Numbered from the stretch's first letter, positions 44,445 through 56,986 are shown. The stretch: 64,000 nucleotides of DNA from Arachis hypogaea (GCF_003086295.3 NC_092053.1:82149671-82213670); one strand, 5' to 3'. Numbers and translations are program-made. Notes: generated by a model from the sequence alone, not told the origin.

Positions 44445-46201
44445 GTTGCAATGGTGTTGTTTCTGGCTATTGTAAATATGTTAATATATAAATAGCTTGC
44501 TTTTTGGTTGTCTTTGTTCATGGTTAGGATTGGGATCCGGAGGATATTGGACATTCTAGCATTGGTAGAAAAGTCATGCACAAGCCACTATAGCAAGGGC
44601 TCTCCCAATTGTCTAACTTAAAGACATTAAATAAAAGTGCTTGGTAACATTGTTCTAACTCTTCTCTTTTGTACATATTTTGACTTATTTGCTTTTTGTT
44701 ATGCTTGGTTAGCTTAAATTAGTTTAATTTTGAGTTAGTTATGTTAATTTTGGTTTGGATCATGAATTTATGGGTTCTTACATGTTTTGGTATTGAGTTT
44801 TGATTGAGTTAAGGCTTAGAGCCTTAGATTTTGAAAGAAATTTTTTTTTTTGGAAAAAACAGGGCATGTGCGTGCGCACACCCTTGTGCACACGCACACA
44901 ATAACGAAAATTCACCTTCTGTGCGTACGCACCCAGCTGTGCGTATGCACACAAGCCTTTATGCCCTCTGTTCACAGTGCCAGTACGCCTTGTGCGTGCG
45001 CATTCCCTTGTTTTCTGTGACTGTGCGTGCGCATGTACTTGTGTGCGCGCGCACACATGATCCTTTCCAAAAAATTTTTTTGGCTTTGGCGTGGGCACAG
45101 GCCTGTGCCCACGCACACATCAATCCAAGGCCTCTGGTTGCAGTGTTTGCATGCCTAGTGCGAATGCACAAGCCTTTTGAATTTTTCCATCCACGCGTAC
45201 GCGTACACCATTCGTACGCGTCATGTTGCTTTTTCGCCCTTCCGCGCGCGCACGTGTCGCCTTTATGCATATACGTGACCCTCTGTGCGTGCGCACAGGC
45301 CCTTATGTTCATTCTGTTCCAAGCGACTGCACCCTGCTGTGTGCGTGCATAACCCCTTTTCCGCCTTATGTGGGTACGCACACATACCTGTGCGTATGCA
45401 CACCCCTGTTTCCTCACCACTATACTTCTCTTCTTCTCTTCTCTCTACTTCTTCTTTCCTTCTTTTTTCACCTCTCTCTTCTGTTAATTTTACCATCTTC
45501 TCTACTTGCTTTACTTTGTTTTGCTTGCATATTAGTTTTGCTTTAGTTGTTTGTTAATTAAATAAGTTGCATGTGTTTGTTTAATATTGATTGGGTTGCT
45601 TCTTGATTGAATTTCATCAATGCGCTTATACTTTGCCTTAAATTACTAACACCTAATTGGATTTGCACATTTACATGTTGCGTATTAGGTGAAATTTTTA
45701 TAAGTGCATAATGAATTTAGTGAATTGAGTTGAACTATTTATTCATCATGGTTTTAGTGAATATAATCACATAACAGGGTATTTGTTCCTTGTAAATGCC
45801 TTTCATTTTTATTTAATAGACTTGACTTGATTCCTATCAAGACTTGTCACTTTTTGTAACAAGCACCTTATACATGGGATTATTTCATTATTCCTAAGGG
45901 TGAATAAGTAGTCTCCTTTCATCATTGAATTGGTTATTGTTAATTGTGCCATTTTCTATTAATGTTGTGCTTTCACTTACACAATTTCAATATCCAATAG
46001 CTCAAATACTCAATTCACTTTAGTTGTGGTTATCTAGGTTGTTTGTCTTTTGGGTTGTTGCTTATTCATCACTTGCAACCTATTCCACTTAATTAAGGAA
46101 CATGCTATTTCTTTTGCTTTTGTGGATATTATTTTACCCGATCAATGTGTTGTGTTCTAAATTGTGCACGCATTTAGAATACACACATTGCCTTTTATCA
46201 T
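44445..46201 (+). other. Interior of element G with TGTGCGTACGCACA cluster
   Basis: Positions 44867-45400 hold many near-palindromes of the TGTGCGNNCGCACA type plus a few ACGCGTACGCG. The remainder is AT-rich. Long overlapping frames on both strands (for example 44831-45352 and 44959-45420) are Cys/His/Ala/Arg-rich artefacts of the motif. The block is homologous to the interior of element L. Confidence 0.6.
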
Positions 46202-46463
46202 ACCACACACATCCTACCTTTCCTCAATTGTTGTGGTCAATGTCTAGGATAGGTAACCTTAGCTCTCAATTGCTTGCCAAGAGGTTTTCTTGCATTTTAA
46301 ATTTCCTTTCCTTACATTTAATTGCTTTGACTTTTATTGCTCTCATGTTAATTGCTTGTATGTTTATTTAATTGCTTTGATGTTTAATTTCTTGCGTGTT
46401 TAGTTTTCACACTCTGGGTTGAGAAATTTGGTGTTTGGGTGGAACTAAGTTGTGGATGTCCAT

Positions 46464-47583
46464 TGATGAGCGGATAATTTATACGCTTTTTGGCATTGTT
46501 TTTAGTATGTTTTTAGTAGGATCTAGTTACTTTTAGGGATGTTTTCCTTAGTTTTTATGTTAAATTCACATTTCTGGACTTTACTATGAGTTTGTGTGTT
46601 TTTCTGTGATTTCAGGTATTTTCTGGCTGAAATTGAGGGACTTGAGCAGAAATCAGATTCAGAGGTTGAAAAAGGACTGCTGATGCTGTTGGATTCTGAC
46701 CTCCCTGCACTCAAAGTGGATTTTCTAGAGCTACAGAACTCGAATGGCGCGCTTCCAATTGCGTTGGAAAGTAGACATCCAGGGCTTTCCAGAATATATA
46801 ATAGTCCATAATTTGGCCAAGAATTGACGACGTAAACTGGCGTTCAACGCCAGCCTTCTGCCAAATCTGGCATCCAGCGCCAGAAAAGGATCCAGAACCA
46901 GAGTTGAACGCCCAAACTGGCACAGAAACTGGCGTTCAACTCCACAAATGGCTCTGCACGTGCAACACTCAGGCTCAGCCAAACACACACAAGTGGGCCA
47001 GGAAGTGGATTTATGCATCAATTACTTACTCATGTAAACCCTAGTGACTAGTTTATTATAAATAGGACCTCTTACTATTGTATTAGGTATCTTTTGATCA
47101 TCTTAGGATCTTAGGATCATCTTTGGACGCCTGGTTCTTAGATCAGAGGGCTGGCCATCTCGGCCATGCCTGGACCTTCACTTATGTATTTTCATACGGT
47201 AGAGTTTCTACACTCCATAGATTAAGGTGTGGAGCTCTGCTGTTCCTCAAAGATTAATGCAATACTACTGTTTTCTATTCAATTCTTCTTATTTCTCTTC
47301 TAAGATATCCATTCGCACCCAAGAACGTGATGAAGGTGATGATTATGTGTGACGCTCATCATCCTTCTCCCTTATGAACGCGTGCCTGACAAACACTTCT
47401 GTTCTACATGAATTAAGCTAGAATGAGTATCTCTTAGATCTCCTAACCAGAATCTTCGTGGCGTAAGCTAGAATGATGGCGGCATTCAAGAGAATCCGGA
47501 AAGTCTAAACCTTGTCTGTGGTATTCCGAGTAGGATTCAATGATTGAATGACTGTGACGAGCTCCGAACTCGCGATTGCAGGG
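46464..47583 (+). repeat. LTR F, 3'-truncated (TGATGAGCGG family)
   Basis: It starts with an intact TGATGAGCGGATAATTTATA inside the 3' LTR of element G. It carries the palindrome cluster (46838-46943) and a TATA box TATAAATAGG (47057-47066). It stops near 47583, about 450 bp short of the family end, where LTR H begins in the opposite orientation. Confidence 0.8.
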
Positions 47584-48677
47584 ACAGTAAAATAGCAAGT
47601 AAAGAAAGCAAATAAGCAGATTAGGTGTAAAACAATAATGGGAAAATAGTTAAGGTCTCAGAGATGTTTATCTTTCCGGATTATGACGTCTTACCAACTA
47701 ATTTAACAACGAGTGATTCATTCTATGGCAAACCATAAGTGATTAAAACCTAATCTCTTAGCGATTAAATCTCCTCTAATATTTATCAAAAGCCACTCTC
47801 GTGGTCATTCAATTCAGATTAGAGGTGAAGTTCAGAAAGCTAGTTTAGCACCACAAAAACCTCAATTACCCAAAGCTAACCAGATTTTATGTCACATCCT
47901 AATTAGTCCAGGTAATTCACAGTTTAGGAGGAGTGTTTTCAAGCTGTAGCTTAAGCGAGATAACTCTCTCGAGAATCACAAGAGCTCATGTAGAATAAGG
48001 GTCATACTCTCATTCCACCCAGATTCATAAGATTAAGAACGAAAACAACACTTTAGAATTAAATCAAACATTAATTATAATAGAAGAATAATAATCTTAA
48101 TCCATAAAAATAAAAGGAGCTCCTCACCTTAACTAGGAGGTTTAGTTGCTCATAACTTTACAGAGAAAACAGGTTCCTGAAAAAGTGTGGAGGAAGAAGA
48201 TCTCTAAACCTAATGGATCTTCTCCTATAAATACTAACCTAATAATAAATGCTTAAACCTAAAAGATATTATTTAAAACTAAAAATTACAAAGATAAAAT
48301 AAGATAAGCCTAAGAGGTGCTAAATCCACTTGGAGGCCCAATTGGTAAGTGGCTCGAACAGAAAGCTGGCGTTCAACGCCAAGATTGGGTGTTGAATGCC
48401 TAGAAGGGAAGCGCGCCTCTGACTTCTTACCCTCTTGCTGACGTTGAACGCCAGGTTGGGCGTTTAGCGCCCACGGGGGAGCTAACAGCATTTCTTCTTC
48501 TTGCTCCAAGCTTCTCCAAACTACTCCGAATTTCACCTAAAATCATAAAAATACAAGAAAAACTCAAAGTAGCATTCAAAGGTGAATTTTTGCACGAAAA
48601 TCAAGTAAAAGTGAATGAAATCTAACCAAAAACAATATAAAAACAACTAGAAAAATGGTATAAGATGCTCCACATCA
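47584..48677 (-). repeat. LTR H, 3'-truncated
   Basis: On the minus strand it starts TGATGTGGAGCATCTTATAC at 48677 inside gag-protease remnant I and runs to the junction with LTR F. It has a TATA-like box (about 48235-48243) and GGCGTTCAACGCC-type motifs (48368-48472). Its interior resembles the LTRs of O, J and M. Confidence 0.7.
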
Positions 48678-49059
48678 CACTTCCAGGGTCTAGCATTTTA
48701 TGAGGTAGCTTCTTTTGCACTAATGCATTGCACTCCTTGGTTAGCACCACACTTTCATCTCCCCTTAGGGTCTTCTTCTCAGAAATTACACTTTTCAAAC
48801 AGGCCATATAGGGGTGTTTCTTCTCCACACCTCAACAAAAGAAATATTGACTTGTAACTTCTTGAGGACTGCCAAGAATTGAGCAATTTGCTCATCCTCT
48901 GTCTCCTTTTGCATGTCTAGAGAGTGTTGTACTTTGGGCTCCTCTATCATTATTAGGGCGTGTGCAAGTACACTTCCAGTCTCCTCTTGAGCCTCTTCCT
49001 TTTTAAATCCATAGCAGCTTGTTCCTCCTTGGGTTCGGCCTCCTTGTCCATGGTGAGAA
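48678..49059 (-). pseudogene. Remnant I: gag-protease linker of an Athila-type element
   Basis: Minus-strand frames contain DEQIAQFLAVLKKLQVNISF and SVISEKKTLRGDESVVLTKE followed by CNALVQKKLPHKMLDPGS. This is the conserved linker just before the retropepsin. It is cut by LTR H on one side and by the 5' LTR of J on the other, so only about 380 bp survive. Confidence 0.7.
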
Positions 49060-50606
49060 TGATAATTGGATATCCTATACACTTTTTCATTACACTTTCT
49101 TAGCATTTTTTTTATATTTTATTTATATTTTATTAAATTTTAGTATGTTTTGCTGCAAAAATTCCTATTTGGATGCTACTTTGAGTTTTTGTGTTCTTCC
49201 TTTGATTTTAGGGAATTTTGGGCAAAATTGCCAAAATTGGCAAAGTTTTGTTCAGAGGTGAAGAAAGGATAGCAGATGTTGTCAACTCCTGACCTCCGTG
49301 CATTCCAATGAGCATATCTTAAGCGACAGAGGTCTAATTGATGCGTTCTCAATAGTGTTGGAAAGCTAACTTTCTGAGCTTTCCAGAAATATATGATAGT
49401 CTATACTTCTCTTCTAGATCACTACCCAAAAACGGCGTTGAACGTCCACATATGGGGTTCAACGCCGAAAGGGGAGCAAGCCTAGCGTTGAACGCCCAAA
49501 GCTGGCGTTCAACGCCACCAAGGGACCAAGGGATCAGCGCATTGACCCCCTAACTAGTGTTCAATGGCCATTCTCCAAGTTGAATGCCAGGCCTGGATGA
49601 AGCACATGACCAACGTGGGCCCAAAGGGAATTTTAGCATTCCTTAGCTTAGTTTAGTTTATCTCTGTACTTTTTAATTTTAAATTAACATCTTTTAGGGT
49701 TAGCATCTCCTATTTAAAGAGGAGATTACTTAGGTTTAGAGGAGGATCTTTTTACTATCAGACACATCTAAGTTTTCTCTGTATATTATGAGCAACTAAA
49801 TCTCCTAGGTTAAGGTTAGGAGCTCTGCTTATCCCTATGGATTAATCATATTACTTTTCTATTTTAATACATGTTGGATTCCATTCTATGATGTATTGTC
49901 GATCTTTATCTAAATGAATCTAGGGTGGAATGAGAGTATGACTCCTTATTCTACATGAGTTCTTGCGAGTCCTAACCCGGATTATTTTGAGCTATAGCTT
50001 GAGAATACATCACCTAAACCAACAGTTTATCCGGGCTAATTGGGATATGTGACATAAAATCTCGTTAATTATGGGTAATGAGGTTTCTGTGGCGCTATGG
50101 CTAGAATATTGAGCATCATTCCTCGATCCGAAAGATCTAACATTGTCTGTGGCACATTAAGTAGGATCAATGGAGAGTGAATTGTGTGAGCTTCATCTTC
50201 GTTCATATTGAATGACCACTGACAACAGCGTTTGATATGAATTAGAGGAGATTAATTGACCATGACCAATGACGTTAATCACTTACAGCTTTGCCATAGA
50301 ATGAATCATTCATTGTTAAAGTAGTCAGTAAGAAGTATTAATCTGGAAAGATAAAGCATCTCCAAAGCCTTAACTGATTTCTCATTATTGTTTCTACATC
50401 AATTCCTTACTGCTTTCTTTACTATTTTGGTTTATGCGCCTACAACAACCACTATCTTTTTATTCACCTGACTAAGATCTGCAGGATAACCATTGCTTGC
50501 TCAATCCAACAATTCTAGTGGGATCGACCCTCACTCACCTGAGGTATAACTTGGATGACTCGGTACACTTGCCGGTGAAGTTGTGCGAGTTTAATTTCGC
50601 ACACCA
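49060..50606 (+). repeat. 5' LTR of element J
   Basis: It starts TGATAATTGGATATCCTATA and ends TTTCGCACACCA, 1547 bp. U3 carries GGCGTTGAACGTCC and GGCGTTCAACGCC motifs (49433-49598), followed by a TATA-like TATTTAAAGA (49711-49720). LTR M is a close relative in opposite orientation. Confidence 0.8.
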
Positions 50607-50612
50607 AGTTTT

Positions 50613-50630
50613 TGGCGCCATTGCCAGGGA
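50613..50630 (+). promoter_or_regulatory. Primer-binding site (element J)
   Basis: TGGCGCCATTGCCAGGGA matches the tRNA-Asp complement at 16 of 18 positions, 6 bases after the LTR end. Confidence 0.85.
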
Positions 50631-51098
50631 TTGTTCGAGATTGACAACTACCGGTTGTCTTGCTGCTTAGATCAGGTACTTTTTATTAGTTTTTCTTTAA
50701 TTGTTTTTCTTGTTAAATTTGCGAACCTTCTTTGTTTCTTTTCTTAAAATTTTTCCAAAATTCATCTTTAGTCATCTTTTTCTCTTTTTCAATTTTTGTG
50801 TCAAATTTTAAGTTTGGTGTTCTTAGTAATTTTTGTCAATTAATTTTCTTCCTCTTGATTTTCAAAAATTAATCTTGTTTGCTTCTTTTTGTTTGAATTT
50901 TTTTAGTTATTTTCCCTTGTTTGATTTCAAAATTTTTAAGTTTGGTGATCTTCTAGTATTTTTCGTTGAAAACTTCTAAAATTAATATTGTATATCTTTC
51001 CCTTTTTAATTTTTTGAACATTTCTTGTTATTTTATTTGGATCTAATTTTACATTTTAAGTTTGGTGTCTTGATTTTTTTTAGAATTTTATTCATCTA
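50631..51098 (+). other. 5' leader of element J with AAGTTTGGTGT repeats
   Basis: A T-rich leader without ORFs. AAGTTTGGTG occurs near 50807, 50935 and 51056, spaced by about 120-130 bp, as in the leader of element A. Confidence 0.6.
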
Positions 51099-51152
51099 TG
51101 GATATCTCACTGGGAAGCTCTCTAGACTTTGACATAGAGACTCCCATTTTTC

Positions 51153-52100
51153 ATGGTTTCTTATCTGTTTAGAAATACTAGGAACACTATGGATCTAGAG
51201 GGAGAGGCACAAACCAGGAGAACCTGGGGATCGTATACAACTCCCACCGCTGACTTCTATGGAAGAAGCATTAGTGTGCCCCCTATAGGAAAGGACAATT
51301 TTGAGCTCAACAAGAAATTGATCACGCTTGTGCAGAAAAATTGTCAGTTTCATGGACACCCTCAAGAGGACCCCACCAAATTTGTTTCTAACTTTTTACA
51401 AATCTGTGACACCGTCAAGACCAATGGAGTAGATCCTGACGTCTATAGGCTGCTGCTCGTCCCGTTTGTTATAAGAAATCAGGCCAAGGACTGGCTGGGA
51501 GAACAACCTAAGGAAAGCCTGAATACTTGGAGTAAGGCAGTTGACAAGTTCCTGAACAGATATTTCCCCCAAGAAAGTTAACTAAACTAAGGAAGGATAT
51601 TCAAGCCTTCGAACAAGAGGAGGGTGAGTCTCTCTGTGATGCTTGGAGAAGGTACAAGTCAATGTTCTAGAAATGTCCCATTCAGCTGTTCACCCACTGG
51701 GTCAAGCTGGACATCTTTTATGACGGACTCCGCAGGCGACTCCTTACACATGTTGAAAAGACCCAAAGAAGCTCAGCAGCTCATTGAAACTATGGCCAAT
51801 AATCAACACTTATACACAGTAGAAAGACCCAAGGCAAGAGGAGAATCCAAGGAGGAATCTGCCACTGACATAATCCTAGCTCAAAATAAAGCAATGGTTG
51901 AGCAGTTGGACTTTTTGACAAAGCAGCTAGAGAGCATGCATGCATTCACAAAGAGCCAGCACAGCATAGTCCAAGAGACCCAAGCATCCCTCCAGAGTGT
52001 GAAAATAGAACTGCACCAAATAAAAACTAAGCAAGCAGCTAAAGAATGCCAAGCAATTGAGCTACGGAGTGGCAGAACACTGACTCCCCCATCTTAATAC
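51153..52100 (+). pseudogene. Gag polyprotein with frameshift (element J)
   Basis: The N-terminal half (51153-51581) includes GKDNFELNKKLITLVQKNCQ and DPDVYRLLLVPFVIRNQAKD, the Retrotrans_gag core. A frameshift near 51575 and a second disruption near 51720 move the rest to another frame (51624-52097), where KRPKEAQQLIETMANNQHLY and ECQAIELRSGRTL are recognisable. An upstream ATG at 51099 is an alternative start. Confidence 0.8.
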
Positions 52101-52146
52101 AACATCGCATAAGAAGAAGAACGTGCAGCACCCCAGACTACTGCTC

Positions 52147-52252
52147 CTGGCGTTCGATGCCCAAAGGGGAGCAGCAGGGGCGTCCAACACCCAGAAGGGA
52201 GCACTAGGGGCGTTCAACTCCCAGAGGTGAGCAGCAGGGGCGTTCAACGCCC
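52147..52252 (+). repeat. GGCGTTCAACGCC repeats in the gag-protease linker (element J)
   Basis: Four units of about 30 bp, each with GGCGTTCAACGCCC or a variant followed by AGnAGGGGAGCA, lie between the end of gag and the protease linker. It is the same palindrome as in the LTR of this element and in the equivalent linker of element A. Confidence 0.7.
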
Positions 52253-52540
52253 AGTAGGGGAAGGCAATGTAAACACCAATTTAGGAAACTTCCCAACGAG
52301 GCAGACTGACAACCATTCTTCAATCAATATGGACAATCACTCTGCACCACTCAAGACCCCTGAATACAAAGCCAGGCTACCATATCTTTAGAAACTCCAT
52401 AAGATAGACAATGATGAGCAATTTGCTAGGTTTCTGGATATCCTCAAGACACTCGAGATCAAGATCCTATTTGCTGAAGCTCTTGAATTGATACCTTCCT
52501 ATGCCAAGTTTATGAAGGACATAATGAGCCACTAAAGAGA

Positions 52541-53415
52541 TTGGAGGGAGGCAGGGACAGTTCTCCTTACCAAGGAATGCAGTGCGGTTATCTAGAGAAA
52601 CTACAGGACCCTGAGAGTTTTTTGCTACCATGCACCCTTGGAGACACTTGCATAAGGACAGCCCTATGTGATCTTGGAGCAAGTATCAACCTCGTGCCAT
52701 CATCATTAATGAACAATATCTGGATCCAAAGAGACAAGCCTACCCGCATCTGCCTTCAGCTTACTGATGGCTCCGTCAAGATCCCATTAGGGGTGGTTGA
52801 GGATATGATTGTCAAGGTTGGACCCTTTACATTTTCCACAAACTTTGTGATCCTAGATATGGAAAAGAACAGGAATGCTTCCATTATTCTAGGAGAACCA
52901 TCATTGACATTCAGAAAGGGGAAGTAACACTGAGAGTTGATAAGGATGAATTTGCATTCAATGTTGTCAAGGCCATACAACATCCTGACCCCCTAGAGGA
53001 ATGCATGAAGATTGATGTCATAGAACCCCTGGTTGAAGAGGTATGTGAGATTAAAAAACTCGAGGAGGAGTTGGATAACATTCTTGAAGATTCCATGTCT
53101 GAACTGAATGCACCAGAAGAGCAGGAGGAGACGCTGACCACGCCAAAAATGGAAGATAGACCTCCTAAACTCAAGCTTAAGCCTTTGCCACCATATTTGA
53201 ATTATGTGTTCTTAGGAGATGGTGACACATATCCAGTTATCATAAGCTCTGCCCTAGAGCAGCAGGAAGAAGAGGAGCTAATTCAAGTACTCAAGGCCCA
53301 TAAGACAGCTATCGGATGGACTATAAGTGACTTAAAAGGAATTAGTCCAACTCGATATATGCACAAAATTAGACTTGACGATGATGCTAAACCCGTGGTG
53401 CAACCACAGAGGTGA
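52541..53415 (+). pseudogene. Protease and N-terminus of Pol (element J)
   Basis: The retropepsin motif CDLGASINLVP is at about residue 48 of the 52541-52927 frame, which ends at FRKGK. A frameshift continues it as VTLRVDKDEFAFNVVKAIQH, an acidic spacer and then the start of the RT region (IIS..ALEQQEEEELIQVLK, HKIRLDDDAKPVVQPQ) up to a stop at 53413-53415. The acidic, Glu-rich spacer between protease and RT is usual in this lineage. Confidence 0.8.
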
Positions 53416-53472
53416 CTAAATCCAACTATGAAGGAAGTGGTCCAAAATAAGGTTACAAAGCTATGGGAGGCT
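53416..53472 (+). pseudogene. RT segment 1, up to insertion K (element J)
   Basis: After the stop the frame reads LNPTMKEVVQNKVTKLWEA and is then cut by LTR K. It is the first fragment of the reverse transcriptase domain. AGGCT at 53468-53472 is the target site duplicated by K. Confidence 0.7.
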
Positions 53473-54966
53473 TGATAAACCCCTATTATATGATTCATCT
53501 TGTGCTCAATTGAGTGTTTTTATCAATTCTTCACCCACTTATTCATATGAATTGCATGGTTTTACTATTCCTTCCTTATTTTATGATATATGTGAAAACA
53601 TGTATCCTATGCCTTAAAAATAATTATCTTAATTAACCTTCATTACCATTCAATGCTATGATCTGTGTTTTAAGTATTTTTAGGCTTCATAGAGCAGGAA
53701 TGACTTAGAGAACAGAAAGGAAACATACAAAAATAGAAGGAAAGAACAAAAATGGAGTTTTGAAGAAAAGGCAGCGACGCGCACGCGTGGACGATGCAGA
53801 CGTGTGCCTAGCGCGAAATAGCAGTGACGCGTACGCGTGGACGATGCGGATGCGTGCCTAGAGCAGAACACAACTGACATGTATGCGTGACTGATGCGCA
53901 CGCGTGATAAGAAAAAACTCCAAATGACGCGAACGCGTGACCCACGCGCACGCATGACGGACTCCACGTGCAGAAAATTGCAGAAGTTGCCCCCAGCGAT
54001 TTCTGGACCCTTTTTTCGGCCCAAATCCAAGTCCAGAAATACAGAAAAGAAGCCAGAGAATGGGGGAATCAACAACGACAATTCATACAACATTCATAAT
54101 TCACAATTTTAGATTTTTAGATGTAGTTTCTAGAGAGAGAGGCTCTCTCCTCTCTCTTAGGATTTAGGATTAGGATTTCTTTTATTTTATGGTTATTACT
54201 CCATTTCAGGTTCAATGTTTACTTTAATTTTATATTCTCTTCTATTTTTAGTTACTCTAATGCTTTTATTTGTTAATTTCTTATGTTGCCAAATTGGCTT
54301 ATGAATCTTTCCATGTTAGATTTGAATATTCTATTTAATATAATTTGAGGTATTTCAGATTTATGATTGTTTTATTCTATTTATGATGTTTTCAATTTTA
54401 TTTAGATTTTTCTCCTTTTGGTTTTGGTTAAGTAATTGGTAACACTTGAGTTATCAGACTCAGCAGTTGAGTGAAAATTGGAATTCTCGCTGATTGATTT
54501 GGATCGCTCTAAAGCTAGCCTTTCCTCAGGAGTTGACTAGGACTTGAGGATTAAATTGATTGGTCCAGTTGAATTTCCTTTATTTAGTAAGGGTTAACTA
54601 AGTGGGAGCGATAAACAATTCTCATCACACCTGATAAGGATAACTAGGATGGGATTTCCAGTTCTCATACCTTACCAAGAGTTTTTCTAATTATTAATTT
54701 ATCTTTCCTTGCCATTTAAATTACTTGTTTCCTATTTCAAAAACCCAAAAAGATACTTTTCCATAACCAATAATAAATCATACTTCCCTGCAATTCCTTG
54801 AGAAGACGACCCGAGGTTTAAATACTTCGGTTATAAATTTTATTGGGTTTTGTTACTTGTGACAATCAAAACTTTTGTACGAAAGAATTCTTTGCTGGTT
54901 TAGAAACTATACTTACAACGCGATATTTTTGTAAACATTCTTTACCGGCAGGAATTAGTTCGTTCA
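53473..54966 (+). repeat. Solo LTR K with TSD AGGCT
   Basis: It starts TGATAAACCCCTATTATATG and ends TTAGTTCGTTCA, 1494 bp, with AGGCT duplicated at 53468-53472 and 54967-54971. ACGCGTACGCGTGG-type motifs fill 53771-53960, followed by the CTCTAGAGAGAG hairpin (54127-54160). Frames within the LTR (53680-54093 minus and others) are not genes. Confidence 0.9.
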
Positions 54967-55111
54967 AGGCTGGGATCATATATCCCATTTTTGATAGTCC
55001 CTGGGTAAGCCCTGTACAAGTGGTACCCAAGAAAGGCGAGATGACAGCAATCCACAATGAAAGGAATGAGCTGATCCCTACAAGAACTATCACAGGATGG
55101 ACTATGTGCAT
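54967..55111 (+). pseudogene. RT segment 2, between insertions K and L (element J)
   Basis: The frame includes IIYPIFDSPWVSPVQVVPKK, then NERNELIPTRTITGW, the fingers region of a Ty3-type RT. It is bounded by the TSDs of K on the left and L on the right (TGCAT, 55107-55111). Confidence 0.85.
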
Positions 55112-56964
55112 TGATGAATCCACATGTCATGGTATTTATTTTCTCTAATTGGGTGGATTTCATCAACTTTTCCTACACTTATTCAATGAAATAGCATAAT
55201 TTCATGATTTCTTCCTAAATTGTGTATGAAAGTGAAAACATGCTCTTTTGTGCTTAAATCTAGTCAATTTTATTCACTTTAATCCTATTTGGTGCATTGA
55301 TGTATTTGCTAAATAATTTCAGGTTCCCAAGGCAAGTATGGGTTGAAGAAATGAAGGAAAGAGCATGCAAAAGGGAAAAAGCCATGAAGAGATAGAGTTT
55401 GGACATTCCAACATCTGTGCATGCGCACAGGCAACGCAAGCACGCGCACAAGTGCGAGCTCGGCGACGCGTACGCATGACACGAGGCATGTGAGCTCATT
55501 AATGCAAATCGCTCGGGGGCGAATTCTGGGACTCCAAAACCCAGTCCAACTCATTTCTGAAGCTATTTCAACCCCAATTCAAGTAGAAACAAGGGGGCAA
55601 TTAGGTTTTGCTTTTATCATGTTCTAGTATAGTTCTCTAGAGAGAGAAGCTCCCCCCTCTCTCTAGAATTAGGGTTCTTTAGTTTAATTTCTTGTAATTT
55701 CTACTTTTAATTCTTGTTTTCATTTACTTTTCCTTGTTATTTATTATAATTGCATCTTTGTTCCTTTTCATTTCCTTTGTTATTTCCTTTATCTTGTCAT
55801 TTTTAAGTTTATTAATACTTTTGTTAATTTTAATTTCAATTAATGCAAATTTATGTTTCCATGTCATTATTGCTTTCTTTAGTTGTTATTGCTATTTTCT
55901 TGCTTTGGTAGCTTTAGAATTTATTTTATTGCAATTTAATATTATTTTATTTTCATGTACACTAAGTGTTTGATAAAATGCTTGGCTTAGTTTTTACTTA
56001 GTTTTTTTTTCTCCACTCTTGGCTTGGAATTGATGACTTTGGAGACCCTTGGGTCATTGATGTCCATTCTTGTTTGATATATTAGAGTATTTAGTTGATT
56101 TGGTCTCCTTTGACTCTATGTGACCCCTTAGTGTTGACTTAGGACATAGGGATTGAAATCAACTATACCTATTTGACTTATCTTCAATGTAAGGTTGACT
56201 AAGTAGGATTAACTCTTTATAATCATCATATGTTTGTGGTCAATGGCTAGGATAGGTAACCTTAGTTCTCAATTACTTGCCAAGAGGTTTCTTGCATTTG
56301 AAGTTTTATTGCTTTGACTTTTAATTCCTTGCTTTGACTTTTATTGCTTTGATGTTTAATTTCATGCATGTTTACTTTTCACACTCTTTGTTGAGAAATT
56401 GGTTGTTTGGGTGAAATTGAGTTGTGGATATCCATTCCACATTGTGTGAGGATTGTTAATTAGTTTGGTTTCCCTTGACTCTAAGTGACCCACTAGTGTT
56501 GACTTAGGACTTAGTGATTGGAATCAGTTATGCCATTTTGACTAATTCTCAAGTAGGATTGACTAATTGGGATTAATTCCACACAATTGCCATGTTTGTG
56601 GTCTATAACTAGGATAGGAATCCTTAATTCCCCAATTTTTACCAAGAGCTCTTTTTAGCATTTAATTTCCACTTTCATTGCTTTACTTGCTTTCCTTTAA
56701 TTCCTTGCATGATCATTTACTTCTGGCTATTTACATCTCTTACTCTCTTGCTTTCCCAATTTCCATGCTCTCTCATAGCCAATGATATGGCATTTTATTG
56801 CAACTCCTAGGGAAGATGACCCGGAAGTTAATACTCTTGGTTAATATATTTGGTTTGAATTGTGATAACATTTGATTGATGATCAATTGTTGGGTTGGAC
56901 TATACTTGCAATGTCAATCCTATTTTAGTGTGAAAATCCAAACTATGCAATTTGGTCGTTGTCA
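55112..56964 (+). repeat. 5' LTR of element L
   Basis: 1853 bp, related to the LTR of G throughout. ACGCGTACGCATGA-type motifs lie at 55419-55482 and the hairpin TCTCTAGAGAGAGAAGCTCC at 55632-55668. It ends in GGTCGTTGTCA. Confidence 0.75.
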
Positions 56965-56968
56965 AATT

Positions 56969-56986
56969 TGGCGTCGTTGCCGGAGA
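56969..56986 (+). promoter_or_regulatory. Primer-binding site of element L, copy 1
   Basis: TGGCGTCGTTGCCGGAGA differs from the tRNA-Asp complement at two positions. It lies 4 bases after the LTR end. Confidence 0.75.

Larger units (their letters stand above)
42544..46463 (+). mobile_element. Element G: non-coding LTR retrotransposon
   Basis: 5' LTR (42544-44422), PBS-like site (44426-44444), about 1.8 kb of interior with TGTGCGTACGCACA clusters, then a partial 3' LTR (about 46202-46463) cut by LTR F. The partial LTR repeats the block around 43684 (GTGGTCAATGTCTAGGATAG) nearly exactly. No gag or pol is visible, so it is non-autonomous or internally deleted. Confidence 0.7.

Noticed and set aside
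44831..45420. Overlapping ORFs of 150-170 codons on both strands, rich in Cys, His, Ala and Arg.
   Set aside because: They arise from TGTGCGTACGCACA palindromes, which read open on both strands; no domain and no conservation beyond the motif.
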